NCBI RefSeq assembly: GCF_008123515.1
Contig: NZ_VSSR01000014.1
Coordinates: 43,962-107,961 of the forward strand
Direction of reading: 5' to 3'
Length of the DNA stretch: 64,000 bases
From: Bradyrhizobium cytisi
GTDB lineage: Bacteria; Pseudomonadota; Alphaproteobacteria; Rhizobiales; Xanthobacteraceae
Below are positions 20,163 to 33,425 of the stretch, one piece after another (position 1 is the first letter of the stretch; every line of letters begins with the position of its first letter). A program made the translations under genes and the position numbers. Under the pieces are notes generated by a model that was not told the origin of the DNA, ran no database searches, and was given only the letters and a program-made list of their open reading frames with translations.

Positions 20163-20513
20163 TTAATGTCCCACTTTGGCAGCTCCGGCGAGCGGGATCA
20201 GGCGGACGAACTCGCCGAGCCGCTCGATCAGACGCGCCGGAATGGCCGCGAGCGTCGTGCCCGCAAGCTTACACAACATGCAGGCGCCGGTGAGCCTGAC
20301 TATGAGCTCACAATCTCCACGATCACGCCTGAGGCTCGCCCGATTCTCATCGAGCACGGCACGGACAATTTGCTCGCGATCGGAAGGCTCAGAAATCGGA
20401 GGCTGCTTCGTTAGTTCAGTCTTGATGCCCATGTTTCGAAGCTCTTCTATTGCGGATGGTCCGAAGACAGGCTCACCTGCACGATTTGTCGCAGGAGCAG
20501 CTCGACTTGGCAT
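20163..20513 (-). CDS. NifU C-terminal-domain-like protein
   Basis: A 116-residue protein with the Nfu/NifU C-terminal fold: REQIVRAVLDENRASLRRDRGDCELI, then VRLTGACMLCKLAG with the C-x2-C that binds a transient [4Fe-4S] cluster. The N-terminal IscU-like scaffold and central [2Fe-2S] domain of full-length NifU are absent. It probably carries clusters made by NifS to nitrogenase proteins. The frame from 20513 overlaps iscN by 41 bases; an ATG at 20432 would avoid the overlap and still keep the domain, so the start is uncertain. Confidence 0.85.
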   Translation of the reverse strand: MPSRAAPATNRAGEPVFGPSAIEELRNMGIKTELTKQPPISEPSDREQIVRAVLDENRASLRRDRGDCELIVRLTGACMLCKLAGTTLAAIPARLIERLGEFVRLIPLAGAAKVGH

Positions 20514-20793
20514 TTGGATTGTCGAATCGGAACCCCGATCCTTCGGGCGAAACCACGAAGTCGATCGTGGTGCCGTTGAGATGCGCCTGGCTCGCGCTAT
20601 CGACGAAGACTTTGATGCCGCCCTGCTCGATCACGGCATCATCGGAGTTCGGCCCATGGGCGAGATCCATCTTGTATGTGAACCCTTCGCAGCCGCCGCC
20701 TTCGACCATGATCCGCAAACCGCTCGCCGGCTGCGCTGTCGAGGAGATTGCGGCCTTCAATGTGTTGATGGCGTTATCCGTTAGGTTGATCAT
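20473..20793 (-). CDS. iscN: IscN/HesB-like A-type Fe-S carrier
   Basis: A 106-residue A-type iron-sulfur carrier. It starts MINLTDNAI and has RIMVEGGGCEGFTY with the first conserved cysteine, KVFVDS, and the C-terminal cysteine cluster KSSCSCDKSC. The start at 20793 lies just downstream of the sigma-54 promoter at 20832-20846; the longer upstream frame would include the promoter and is rejected. It heads the iscN-nifU'-nifS-nifT operon, the same arrangement as the known iscN-nifUS operon of Rhizobium etli. Likely role: cluster delivery during nitrogenase maturation. Confidence 0.92.
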   Translation of the reverse strand: MINLTDNAINTLKAAISSTAQPASGLRIMVEGGGCEGFTYKMDLAHGPNSDDAVIEQGGIKVFVDSASQAHLNGTTIDFVVSPEGSGFRFDNPNAKSSCSCDKSCR

Positions 20794-20831
20794 TTCTGAC
20801 TCGCTCTCAGGTCTTGTCGCAAGGCACGATT

Positions 20832-20846
20832 CGCAAATCCCATGCC
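20832..20846 (-). promoter_or_regulatory. Sigma-54 promoter of iscN-nifS-nifT
   Basis: TGGCATGGGATTTGC on the minus strand, with correct GG-N10-GC spacing, ending 38 bases before the iscN ATG. The NifA site at 20908-20923 is 61 bases upstream. Confidence 0.87.
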
Positions 20847-20907
20847 AGTCGAGATGCAGCTGAAATGAAGGGTTTGCAGGCGGCAACTGTTCGATTCGCG
20901 ACCTGTG

Positions 20908-20923
20908 TGTCGGGTTTTCGACA
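20908..20923. promoter_or_regulatory. NifA site shared by iscN and a divergent gene
   Basis: TGT-CGGGTTTTCG-ACA, a perfect TGT-N10-ACA. It is 61 bases from the iscN -24 box on the left and 107 bases from a -24/-12-like element on the right (21031-21045), so one site may activate both directions. Confidence 0.85.
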
Positions 20924-21030
20924 CGAGGCTTGCCGGCCGCGGCGTCATCCGGCCGAGACCTCGTGACGGTGCCAGCACGTATCCATGCACATAGCGCCAA
21001 GCCGCCGCTTACGCCGCAGAGATAGCGTGA

Positions 21031-21045
21031 CGGCAAACAACTTGC
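21031..21045 (+). promoter_or_regulatory. Probable sigma-54 promoter of the gene at 21112
   Basis: CGGCAAACAACTTGC on the plus strand. GG-N10-GC spacing and the TTGC box are exact; the -24 box has two mismatches (CGGCAA for TGGCAC). It lies 66 bases upstream of the ATG at 21112 and 107 bases downstream of a perfect NifA site. Confidence 0.6.
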
Positions 21046-21111
21046 ATAAGCGTAGCGGACACGTCGCATTGCGCGACGCGTGCACACCACGCATTGATGA
21101 GGAGCCTTTCC

Positions 21112-21702
21112 ATGACGTCGATTGACAACACTGCTCTTGGCCCGTTGGACAAGGAGGGGCGGCTATTGAATGCGGTGCTTAAGAGTGAAACAACGAAGTC
21201 GGGGCGATTTGGATTCCGGGGCGACATCGCGCTGAAGTTCCAAGCCCAGCTCGCCGACGAAAAACGACCGCCGGACTATTCCATCGAACAAGTTCTTGCG
21301 ATCGCGCAGGAAGGCGAACCGACCATCCCGGTCCTTGCCGGATATCTGCATTCCTTCGCGTATCTACCCGAGGCCGCAAAGGTGCTGGTTGGCAGGCTGA
21401 GCCCAAAAGGCAGCTATTTCATCTTCTGCAACAACATTGATCTGCTCGCGAAGTACCGCATCAAGATAGGCGACATCACCTTCCGCATTCTGCCTTGCGA
21501 CGAATCAACTGTGTGGAAGGAGATGATGGACCTCGCCAGCGTCGACAAGAATGACATCAAGAAGCTCGGTACGGCCGGTAGGCTCGACTACTTGCTCGAC
21601 GCGGCCAAGGACATCGGTGGATCATACAGCGAGATCTCATACGAGGACGGCTTGGCCAAAATGGAGCCGGTGAAGAACAGAGGCGAAAACCGCCCCGTCT
21701 GA
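21112..21702 (+). CDS. Unknown protein, probable NifA regulon member
   Basis: A 196-residue soluble protein I do not recognise. It begins MTSIDNTALGPLDKEGRLLN and contains GRFGFRGDIALKFQAQL, a hydrophobic PVLAGYLHSFAYLPEAAKVLVGRL segment too polar for a clear membrane helix, SYFIFCNNIDLLAKYRIKIGDITFRILPCDE with two cysteines, and an acidic C-terminal part. No catalytic motif or signal peptide is visible. The start has AGGAG eight bases upstream. It is transcribed away from iscN and appears to share the iscN NifA site through its own sigma-54-like promoter. A nitrogen-fixation role is therefore inferred from control signals, not from homology. Confidence 0.8.
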   Translation: MTSIDNTALGPLDKEGRLLNAVLKSETTKSGRFGFRGDIALKFQAQLADEKRPPDYSIEQVLAIAQEGEPTIPVLAGYLHSFAYLPEAAKVLVGRLSPKGSYFIFCNNIDLLAKYRIKIGDITFRILPCDESTVWKEMMDLASVDKNDIKKLGTAGRLDYLLDAAKDIGGSYSEISYEDGLAKMEPVKNRGENRPV

Positions 21703-21717
21703 GGCATCGCCTCAGAC
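21697..21717. repeat. Hairpin over the stop codon of the 21112 gene
   Basis: GTCTGAGGC-ATC-GCCTCAGAC, a perfect 9-base stem that includes the TGA stop codon. No T-run follows, so it is at best a weak or factor-assisted terminator, or a 3' mRNA stabiliser. Confidence 0.6.
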
Positions 21718-22090
21718 CCCCCTCGCCAGCTCGACGAGTCTGCCGCAGAGAGAGTCACTGCACCCAGAGTGAGTCGCTGTACCGCTTCGCCTGGGACTGG
21801 CTCTGACAAACCCTCGTGATGGACTTGTCGGCCTACGTTTGGGAGATCACACGGCCGCTCTGCTAGTCGTGTGTTGGCCATACTGTCGTCAATTGCACCG
21901 AGGGGCGGCTGGCCGCGAGGGTCCGGCTGATTGCGTCCATCGGGATCCGAACATTCCAATGATGATCGGCTCATGATCGCGGTCATATTTCAGAGGGCTG
22001 ATCGACGGTGTATGGAATCGGCTTTGGCGTTGTGCTCCAGGCCTTTGCCGGCCTGAGCGGCGCTGAGATGTCGCGCGAGGAGCGATCACT
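21718..22090. other. No gene recognised
   Basis: Spacer with short frames only. No promoter or hairpin of note was seen. Confidence 0.35.
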
Positions 22091-22360
22091 ATGCTGATGT
22101 TCAAGGAAAGACCGCCGGCGATCGGCACGCTCAGCGGCTGGGCGATCTCCGTGCTGCGGAAAGCCGGCGCCATCCGCGAGTGCGAGGAGCACGGCTGGAC
22201 GCAGGACCGCGCCGATCCGCTGCGCGCCAGCGCGCCTGCGCGCCTGCGAAATCGCCCGGCAAGATCCGCCGCAGGGAGTGTCGGAGGACGAAGCTGTCGC
22301 TGAACTGGTGGAGGTGCTGAGCTCGGTCGGAGATACCTGCCCGAGTGCCCGCCGCTGTAA
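22091..22360 (+). pseudogene. Broken small Bradyrhizobium-type hypothetical gene
   Basis: The frame starts MLMFKERPPAIGTLSG, then AGAIRECEEHGW and DRADP. It then slips near 22225 to a frame giving CEIARQDPPQGVSEDEAV, and again near 22340 to give PECPPL and a stop. Two single-base changes thus separate it from an intact protein of about 90 residues. The N-terminal half is closely similar to the frame at 62953, so both belong to one family of small proteins that I recall as common in Bradyrhizobium. Function is unknown. Confidence 0.7.
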
Positions 22361-22432
22361 TCAGCAGCACGCCGAGTTCGAGAGGCGGGTGGATTTCTCC
22401 TTCAGCCTCGGCTTCGGCCATCCGCGGCGTCC

Positions 22433-22642
22433 TTAAGGATTGCTCACGAAGGTTGCTGTTTCGATGCGGGGCAGATCCAGCGAGGCAAACGGGATCAAGG
22501 CTAGCAAGCACCAGAAGAAATAGAAGGATGCGACCGCTTCATAGGGCGCTATCGAGCCGACCTTGTCGGATGACAGCTTGGCCGCAGCGCGCTTCATCCT
22601 GTAAGCAGTGAAGTCGATGATTGTTGCCGAGGTCTCCGTCAT
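22433..22642 (-). CDS. Small protein with one membrane segment
   Basis: A 69-residue frame from ATG 22642: MTETSATIIDFTAYRMKR, then a positively charged linker and a hydrophobic stretch FYFFWCLLALIPFASL (about residues 38-53) that could span the membrane once. I do not recognise it. It is supported only by its protein-like composition and a plausible start. It may be a small membrane protein or a remnant. Confidence 0.4.
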   Translation of the reverse strand: MTETSATIIDFTAYRMKRAAAKLSSDKVGSIAPYEAVASFYFFWCLLALIPFASLDLPRIETATFVSNP

Positions 22643-22764
22643 CTGATTCGTCCACTCACTCTTGAAAGCGTCACAGCCTGAATCCATGATTGCAGCAGAA
22701 CTATTCTGCAGGCGTCCATCTTGCGAGAGCACGGCGGCGGCTGCAGCGAGTCGGGTGCCACGCA

Positions 22765-22944
22765 TCAAGCTGTTCGCAAGAAGCGAAGCCATTTGTGGTC
22801 GGCCTCGCGCCGCGCGTGGAAGCGGTTGACGCATTTCCTAGAACAAAGCGCCGTTTGCCAGCAGTAGTAGCGGATAAGCCCGACTCTTCCCCACCGCATA
22901 CCGCGCAGAACCTCGCTGACCGTGGTTGGATAGTCATTGCGCAT
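22765..22944 (-). CDS. Small cysteine-containing protein, zinc-finger-like
   Basis: A 59-residue frame starting MRNDYPTTVSEVLRG. It contains YYCWQTALCSRKCVNRFHARRE, reminiscent of FCS/MYM-like short zinc fingers in small rhizobial proteins, but with only three or four cysteines visible. It ends WLRFLRTA. Function is unknown. A longer frame upstream (to 23016) is possible. Confidence 0.4.
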   Translation of the reverse strand: MRNDYPTTVSEVLRGMRWGRVGLIRYYCWQTALCSRKCVNRFHARREADHKWLRFLRTA

Positions 22945-23507
22945 TCTCGCCTTCCTGTCGGCGTTACCTGGAATCTCCCCCATGCATCTCCCATTTCCGC
23001 GACACGGCGCTCGCACTTCAACAGCGGGGTCGCCAATTGCGATGCTTGTGGCATGTACGGACCACCGGCGCAGGGTGTGACTCTGGTGTGCGCCTCCCTG
23101 GCAAAGCGGCGCGCGCTATTCCAAGCACCTTCGTCGGGATTGCCTACTTTAAGCGACAATTGATCTTGATTGGTGCAATCAGCAGGGCAGTGACGATCAA
23201 ATCATGCGTCTTTTTGCCGATCTTCGATGGACTTCAACTGACCAGGCGACGGCGAGCGTATAGCAGCCCTCACCTGCTGTCGTGCAACCCTCACTGTCAT
23301 TGCGCTCCAGAGACGCGGCGGCCCCGATCCCGTAGTTTCCTCAGAACGACGCGTGGGGAGGTCAAAACGATCTCGCGTGATCACCAGACAGGAACGTCTC
23401 AGCCGGCCCTACCTCGTGAGGATCTGCTTCGGGTTGCGGTGGCGGACGCGTGTGGGAGCGCTATTAGCGCTATACCTGCACCTCGGGCGCGTGCGGTGTT
23501 CGGTATG
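22945..23507. other. No gene recognised downstream of gltB
   Basis: Only shadow frames are present. I found no clear rho-independent terminator after the gltB stop at 23508. Confidence 0.35.
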
Positions 23508-28259
<4,752 letters not shown>

Positions 28260-28390
28260 GTCCTCGTCCTCTCCATGCGGCAAGGTGTCTCACCGCGATC
28301 TTCGGCGCACCTTGGGCGTTCCGCGGCACCCGCTTTTGGGCCACCGCTCGTCCGCCGCGAGCCGCATTTTCTTAAATTCAGGCCAAGAAT

Positions 28391-29398
28391 TCAGACCAAG
28401 GCGTTCTTCGTCCCCGAGAACAGCTTTGCCTCCACATCCTTGTACTTGGCCAAGGCGCTAAACAACACTCGCAGGTAATGCGCCTTCTGTTCAGCCCCCA
28501 TTGGCCCCGGGCCGTCCAGCGACTTCACCGCCGACTCGACTAACTCGACCGCACGATCCTTGTTGCCGCTTTCGTAATAATACTGAGCGACCACCACATA
28601 GGACAGAAACTTCGGGCCGGCCCGGCCATCTGGAGAGTTCAGCGCGAGGATGTGTTCGGCCAACTCCTTGCCCATCGCAAAGCGATCAGAATGCGGGAAA
28701 TCAGAGTTGTCCTCCGCTGGAGTAAAGGGTTGATCCGCATGAACTACGCGAACGTTGATGTCGTCCGGCATCACTGCGACGCCTTCTTTAGCGGCCGAAA
28801 GCGCCGTCGAACAATCCTGCGCCTTCAGCGTCGGCCCAAGTTTGCCCCAGAACGCTTGCATCCGGGCTTTCTCACGCATTTTAGATTCTGCTTCAGCGAT
28901 TCGCTCCGCCTCAGCTGCTTTGGCTTCATCGCTGGTGCGCCAGGTGCCATTTTCGATTTTTGGAAACACGTCATACAGTTGCATCGGGTGACCGATAAAG
29001 GCGACGTGACCGTCACGGTCGATGACGAATGAGGTCGGGATAGTGGTAGAAAAACTGGGCGCCATCCAAAGCTTCTTCATTTTTCCGGCGTAATCGAACG
29101 CGATCCGAAAGTTCAGCTTGGAGCCTTTCTTGGTCAACCACGCGTCCAAGTTTGTTCGCGCCTCCTCGGCCGTTGAGCCTCGCTCGGAAGCTGCAACTGC
29201 AATGACCTCAACCGCGCTATCGTTGTATTTCTCTTGCAGCTGCGCGAGATGGGGAATCTCCGCCACACATCCGCCGCACCAAGTCGCCCAAAACTCGACA
29301 ATATACAGCGTACCCAACTTAAAGTTGGTGAGGGGCTCGCCACGTACCCAGCTTTCCACCCTGATCGGAGGAGCTGGCGACTCCATACGGAGGATCAC
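28391..29398 (-). CDS. TlpA-like thioredoxin-fold protein with long C-terminal extension
   Basis: A 335-residue protein. The N-terminal half is a TlpA/ResA-like thioredoxin domain: APPIRVESWVRGEPL, LYIVEFWATWCGGCVAEIPHL with the redox C-G-G-C, and TIPTSFVIDRDGHVAFIG with the cis-proline. The C-terminal half is helical and TPR-like (SYVVVAQYYYESGNKDRAVELVE). No signal peptide is evident, so it may be cytoplasmic. I chose the GTG at 29398 because GGAG lies seven bases upstream; a TTG at 29446 and an ATG at 29386 are alternatives. A good sigma-54 promoter lies upstream, so it probably belongs to the NifA regulon, possibly for redox upkeep during nitrogen fixation. Confidence 0.88.
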   Translation of the reverse strand: MILRMESPAPPIRVESWVRGEPLTNFKLGTLYIVEFWATWCGGCVAEIPHLAQLQEKYNDSAVEVIAVAASERGSTAEEARTNLDAWLTKKGSKLNFRIAFDYAGKMKKLWMAPSFSTTIPTSFVIDRDGHVAFIGHPMQLYDVFPKIENGTWRTSDEAKAAEAERIAEAESKMREKARMQAFWGKLGPTLKAQDCSTALSAAKEGVAVMPDDINVRVVHADQPFTPAEDNSDFPHSDRFAMGKELAEHILALNSPDGRAGPKFLSYVVVAQYYYESGNKDRAVELVESAVKSLDGPGPMGAEQKAHYLRVLFSALAKYKDVEAKLFSGTKNALV

Positions 29399-29538
29399 GT
29401 TGTTCTCCAAAGCTATTCCCAAACCTTCGCGCGATTGTATGCGCAAGCTCGTTTGTCTCTAAGAAATGGGGCACGAGTTCAATGAACGAGAGAGCGCGTC
29501 TGCATGCACTCCGCCTGACACCGTGCTCAGTCTCAGCA

Positions 29539-29553
29539 GCAATGGCCGTGCCA
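29539..29553 (-). promoter_or_regulatory. Sigma-54 promoter of the TlpA-like gene
   Basis: TGGCACGGCCATTGC on the minus strand, a full match with GG-N10-GC spacing, about 140 bases upstream of the chosen start. Transcription from here could also reach gltB. Confidence 0.85.
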
Positions 29554-29646
29554 ACGCCAGCAACGCACATCACGCACCTGATTCGGTCTGAAATTGCCTC
29601 GGCGGCTCAACACGACGGTGCTTTTGTAGCTGGCGGTCTCGTTCGA

Positions 29647-29662
29647 TGTCAGACATCGGACG
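29647..29662. promoter_or_regulatory. Imperfect NifA site upstream of the TlpA-like gene
   Basis: TGT-CAGACATCGG-ACG, one mismatch from TGT-N10-ACA, 93 bases upstream of the -24 box. The position fits a NifA site. Confidence 0.5.
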
Positions 29663-30195
29663 CGGGTCGTGCGCTTCGGGCGGTGGGGTTTTATGCCCCG
29701 CCCATCATGACGATCGCACCTGACGTTTTGATGATCGCTGCCGTAACCGCCGGCGCGCGGCACCGGCAAAATAGCTGTTAGTATGAGCCTCGCTCGCTCG
29801 GCCCGTCTGATTGCGCGCTCCTCCTACTCGGTGTTCCTGCTTCCTAAAGAAAGCGCGGCCGCGGCTGCCGCCGCTGGAAGATAATCCTGTCGCCGAATTG
29901 ACGAACTTTAAATGGCGAGCTTTTGTGAGGATACCTTCTAAAGGGCAGGCAAGAAGCAGTCCGGTCACAGTCCTGGAAGATCACGCGCAGCACCGGGATG
30001 AGATTCAGCACGCAAGTGAGGTCATAGAGTTGGTGAAGAGAAACGGTCCTTATCAAAGTCCCGGCGAGACACTAACTCCACTATGCGTTGGTTCAAGCGC
30101 GCAGGATATCGAATCGGTCGTGCGGGAGGTTGTGGACGTCGGTCAGATTGCCTCTCGCCCTGGTCGATATCGTACGAATGTCATTTAGCAATTGC
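29663..30195. other. No gene recognised
   Basis: Spacer between the intact prolyl-oligopeptidase and the TlpA-like control region. Short frames on both strands have no recognisable content. Confidence 0.35.
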
Positions 30196-32298
30196 CTAGC
30201 TCGCTGACGCCTCCCCGTCCTGCCAGCCAATCTTGCTCTTCAGAAATTCAAAGCCGAGCACCTCGAAACCGGCGCGCTCCTTGTTGTCCTTGCCGTGGCC
30301 GTGGCCACCGGCCGCCGGCTCGTAGAAATAAGCCTCGTAGCCCATCGCCTGGAGCTTTGCCGCCATCTTGCGCGCATGTCCGGGATGGACGCGGTCGTCG
30401 CGCCGCGTGGTGGCGATCAGGATCGGCGGATAGGGCTGGCCGGGTTTTGCGTTGTGATAGGCGGAGTAGGTCTTCAGCCAGTCCCACTCCTCCGGCTTGT
30501 CGGGATCGCCGTATTCCGCGATCCAGCTCGCGCCGGCGAGCAGTTTGGTGTAGCGGCGCATGTCGATCAGCGGGATGGTGCAGAACAGCGCGCCGAAACG
30601 CTCGGGATATCGCGTCAACATGTTGGTGATGAGGATGCCGCCATTTGATCCGCCTTCGGCTGCAATGCGCTTTGCTTTCGTGACGCCACGGCGCACGAGG
30701 TCGGCGGCAACGGCTGCAAAATCGTCGTGCGACAGTTTTTTGCCGGCGAGCCGGCCGGCATCGTGCCAGCGCGTGCCGAACTCGCCGCCGCCGCGCAAAT
30801 TGGCCTGCACGAGGGTGCCGCCGCGCTCCAGCCACAGCTTGCCGAGCGCGGAGTTGTAATTGGGCTTCACCGCGAGCCCGAACCCGCCATAGGCGGTCAT
30901 ATAGACCGGCGCATCACCAGTCTCGGTCGCGGGACCGGTCTGCACATAGGGAATGCGCTCGCCGTCGATCGAGATCGCCTCGTGCTGCGTCACCACGAGG
31001 CCGTCGGCGTTGAACGTCTTCGGCGCCTGCTTCAGCACGGTCGGGCTCTCGACGCCGCGCTCGATCAATAGCAGCGAGGGCGGCGTCAGGGGATCCTGCA
31101 TATTGGCAAGCAAATCGCCATTGCTGTCGGACGGATGGCAATCAAGCGGCCAGACGTCGACGACGCCGATGTCGGGGAGGCCGCCGAGTATCGCGCGGTT
31201 CCAGCCCGTGGCGAACGGCGTGCAGATCTCGAATCGCGGCTTGAGCTCGTCGAGGATCGACAGCACCAGCCTGCCCGCGGTCCAGAAAAACTCCTGCAAT
31301 GCGCGCCGCGGTCCGGGCTCGAACAGGAGCGAAAAGTCGCGGCTGCCTGCAAGGAAAGCCGAAAGCGAGATGCCGAGGACGGCATCGGTGGCATAGGTTC
31401 GACCTCCGGTCGACCAGGGCTGGCGCAGCTTCATCGCAAACCAGTTGCCATGGGCCTGCATCCAGATGCCGGTCGGAAGCTCGAGCTTCGTGGTGGTGCC
31501 GGCGTGATCGCGCAGCCAGATGCGGTGGTTGAAGAAGTCGATCCGATCGATGATCCAGGTACGCGGGACCGCGCCGGTATGGTCCGCGCGGCCATAGACA
31601 CGCATGTGATCAGCCGCGGTCTCGAAGATCACTTCTGCCCGATCCACAGGTTCGCCACGACACCACAGGCGAACGGTCCTCGCATATCCGGAGCTCGTGA
31701 CCATGCCCTCGCCATGGGCGCTGGACAGCAGCAGCGTGTCCGTGTCGAGCCAGTCGACGCCGCCCTTGGCTTCCGGCATCGCAAAGCCGTCCGCGACGAA
31801 GCTCCTCGTGTCGGCGTCGAATTCCCGCAAGGTGACGGCATCGCTGCCGCCGCGCGACAGGCTTAAGATGTTTCGCGGGCTTCCCGGCAGTGAGCTTGTC
31901 GAGTTCAGTAGCCAGTCTTCGCGCTCGCTTGCCGCAAGCCGGTCGATGTCCAGCACGGTCTCCCACGCTGGCCGCGGTTTGCGAAACTCCGCGAGCGAGG
32001 TTTGCCGCCACAGGCCGCGCGGGTTCGTGGCATCCTTCCAGAGATTGTGCAGATGCTCGCCGCGCCGGCTGACATAGGGGATCTTGTCGGGCCGATCGTA
32101 GATCGCGGCGAGCGTATCGCGGTCGCGTTCGAACGCCGCTCCGCCGAACACCCGCAGCGTTCTGCTATTCTGCCGCTCGACGAAGTTCAACGCCCGTCCG
32201 CCTTCGATCTTTTCCAACCATAGATAGGGATCATCATCTGGAGTCGAGGCCGTTGGCCTTTCAATCCGCGACTTCAACGGCACACCTTTTTTGACCAT
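30196..32298 (-). CDS. Prolyl oligopeptidase-family serine peptidase (S9A)
   Basis: A 700-residue S9 peptidase with an N-terminal beta-propeller and a C-terminal alpha/beta hydrolase domain. Early motifs are PDDDPYLWLEKIEG and YDRPDKIPYVSRRG. The catalytic serine is in EGGSNGG (about residue 543), the aspartate in RRDDRVHPGHARK (about residue 630), and the histidine in GGHGHGKDN (about residue 668). Such enzymes cut short proline-containing peptides, usually in the cytoplasm or periplasm; no signal peptide is seen. It follows fdxB by 140 bases in the same direction. Its codons are strongly GC-biased. A decayed paralogue lies at 16195-18252. Confidence 0.93.
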   Translation of the reverse strand: MVKKGVPLKSRIERPTASTPDDDPYLWLEKIEGGRALNFVERQNSRTLRVFGGAAFERDRDTLAAIYDRPDKIPYVSRRGEHLHNLWKDATNPRGLWRQTSLAEFRKPRPAWETVLDIDRLAASEREDWLLNSTSSLPGSPRNILSLSRGGSDAVTLREFDADTRSFVADGFAMPEAKGGVDWLDTDTLLLSSAHGEGMVTSSGYARTVRLWCRGEPVDRAEVIFETAADHMRVYGRADHTGAVPRTWIIDRIDFFNHRIWLRDHAGTTTKLELPTGIWMQAHGNWFAMKLRQPWSTGGRTYATDAVLGISLSAFLAGSRDFSLLFEPGPRRALQEFFWTAGRLVLSILDELKPRFEICTPFATGWNRAILGGLPDIGVVDVWPLDCHPSDSNGDLLANMQDPLTPPSLLLIERGVESPTVLKQAPKTFNADGLVVTQHEAISIDGERIPYVQTGPATETGDAPVYMTAYGGFGLAVKPNYNSALGKLWLERGGTLVQANLRGGGEFGTRWHDAGRLAGKKLSHDDFAAVAADLVRRGVTKAKRIAAEGGSNGGILITNMLTRYPERFGALFCTIPLIDMRRYTKLLAGASWIAEYGDPDKPEEWDWLKTYSAYHNAKPGQPYPPILIATTRRDDRVHPGHARKMAAKLQAMGYEAYFYEPAAGGHGHGKDNKERAGFEVLGFEFLKSKIGWQDGEASAS

Positions 32299-32438
32299 GA
32301 TTCACTCCAAGCTTAGCATTGACGCGCACTTTCGACAGGGTTCAAGGCTTCGCGCCCTACATGTCGTCGGCTCGATGCCGGATTTCCCGCTACCTTTGTT
32401 TCTGACAAACCGCCCCTGTTCATAGCGAGAAAGTCGGT

Positions 32439-32723
32439 TCAAGCAGCTGGCGCGTGGGTCTGACAGTTTGTCGGGCAGACCCGGGCGCAGGCGCTGCAGC
32501 CGATGCAGGCCCCCTCGTCCTTCATCACCATGACTTTCTTTTCGACCTCATCGTCGTCCTCATCGAGATCGATCATCTCGCCGTCCTCGCTCAGGCCCTT
32601 CAGCGTCATGACCTCGCGGCCGCAGACCTTGTAGCAGCGGCCGCAGCCGATGCACTTGTTCGGATCGATCCAAACCAGGTAGTCCGGCCTCCAATCGCGG
32701 CCGTCGCGGGTCCTGAATGACAT
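32439..32723 (-). CDS. fdxB: Ferredoxin III, nif-specific (FdxB)
   Basis: A 94-residue ferredoxin with two [4Fe-4S] motifs: CIGCGRCYKVC about residue 24 and CIGCSACARVCP about residue 73. Between them lies a long acidic insert (SEDGEMIDLDEDDDE), the layout of nif-specific ferredoxin III. It is the last recognised nif gene of the nifDKENX operon, 13 bases after a DUF683-type gene. Likely role: electron carrier for cofactor synthesis or nitrogenase. Confidence 0.94.
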   Translation of the reverse strand: MSFRTRDGRDWRPDYLVWIDPNKCIGCGRCYKVCGREVMTLKGLSEDGEMIDLDEDDDEVEKKVMVMKDEGACIGCSACARVCPTNCQTHAPAA

Positions 32724-32736
32724 GGCTTGAGGTCCG

Positions 32737-32937
32737 TTATGCTTTGTTTAGCGCCTGGAGATCTTGGCGCTTGCTTTCGAGCTCGCTGAAGGCGTCGTGG
32801 GCCTTCTGCGCCACGCTCAGGATCGCGGTCCAGTTGACGGGCAGCTCCTCGGAGAGGTCGTGGAGGTCCATCTTGGCCTGGGTCGCTTTGGCCGACAGCT
32901 TCTTTATTTCCGCTTTCAGGCTTTCAACATCGCTCAT
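32737..32937 (-). CDS. CCE_0567/DUF683-type small nif protein
   Basis: A 66-residue coiled-coil-like protein: SLKAEIKKLSAKATQAKMDLHDLSEELP, then WTAILSVAQKAHDAF and a charged C-terminal helix. It matches the small DUF683 (CCE_0567) family found beside nifX in many diazotrophs. The biochemical role is unresolved. Spacing is seven bases from the DUF269 gene and 13 to fdxB, so it is part of the operon. Confidence 0.9.
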   Translation of the reverse strand: MSDVESLKAEIKKLSAKATQAKMDLHDLSEELPVNWTAILSVAQKAHDAFSELESKRQDLQALNKA

Positions 32938-32944
32938 ACTTGCC

Positions 32945-33415
32945 TCAATAATTCGCCACTTCCGGGAACTCGCGGATCATCTCAACACCACTGTTGACGA
33001 TTTCGTCGCCTTGCTCGGCAAGATGACACAGATTGTTGAAACCAAAGCGATGCACGTCCCGTAGCTGCTTGCTCACGACAACGAGCCGGCCCCCGATCAG
33101 CACGATCCGGCCGAACCCTTCATGATGCATCTTCAGCATTGGCGAGATCATCACACCCGTCGCCTTCTCGATCGAGAGCGCAATGGCGTCAAAGAACAAC
33201 TGCAGTCGCCATATCGTTTCGGGGTCGGGATTGCCAACGATCGGCAGCGCACGGCGCTTGCGCTTGTCGAGAATGTAGGGGTCGAGCAGGTCGAGGTCCT
33301 TCTTGCCCTCCCAGGCGCCGTGGGTGTCCTGGGCGCGCCAGATCTTGATGAGCTCTTTGAGAAATGGCCGCTCCGCCGCGGCGGCGGCTGGAGTGATTTC
33401 AGACTGATCGGGCAT
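32945..33415 (-). CDS. NifX-associated protein (DUF269)
   Basis: A 156-residue protein of the NifX-associated family: [31 protein letters not shown], then [26 protein letters not shown] and [15 protein letters not shown]. It is regularly encoded directly after nifX and is thought to help FeMo-co trafficking or assembly, without a defined reaction. It starts ten bases after nifX. Confidence 0.93.
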   Translation of the reverse strand: MPDQSEITPAAAAAERPFLKELIKIWRAQDTHGAWEGKKDLDLLDPYILDKRKRRALPIVGNPDPETIWRLQLFFDAIALSIEKATGVMISPMLKMHHEGFGRIVLIGGRLVVVSKQLRDVHRFGFNNLCHLAEQGDEIVNSGVEMIREFPEVANY

Positions 33416-33425
33416 CCTCTTTCCT

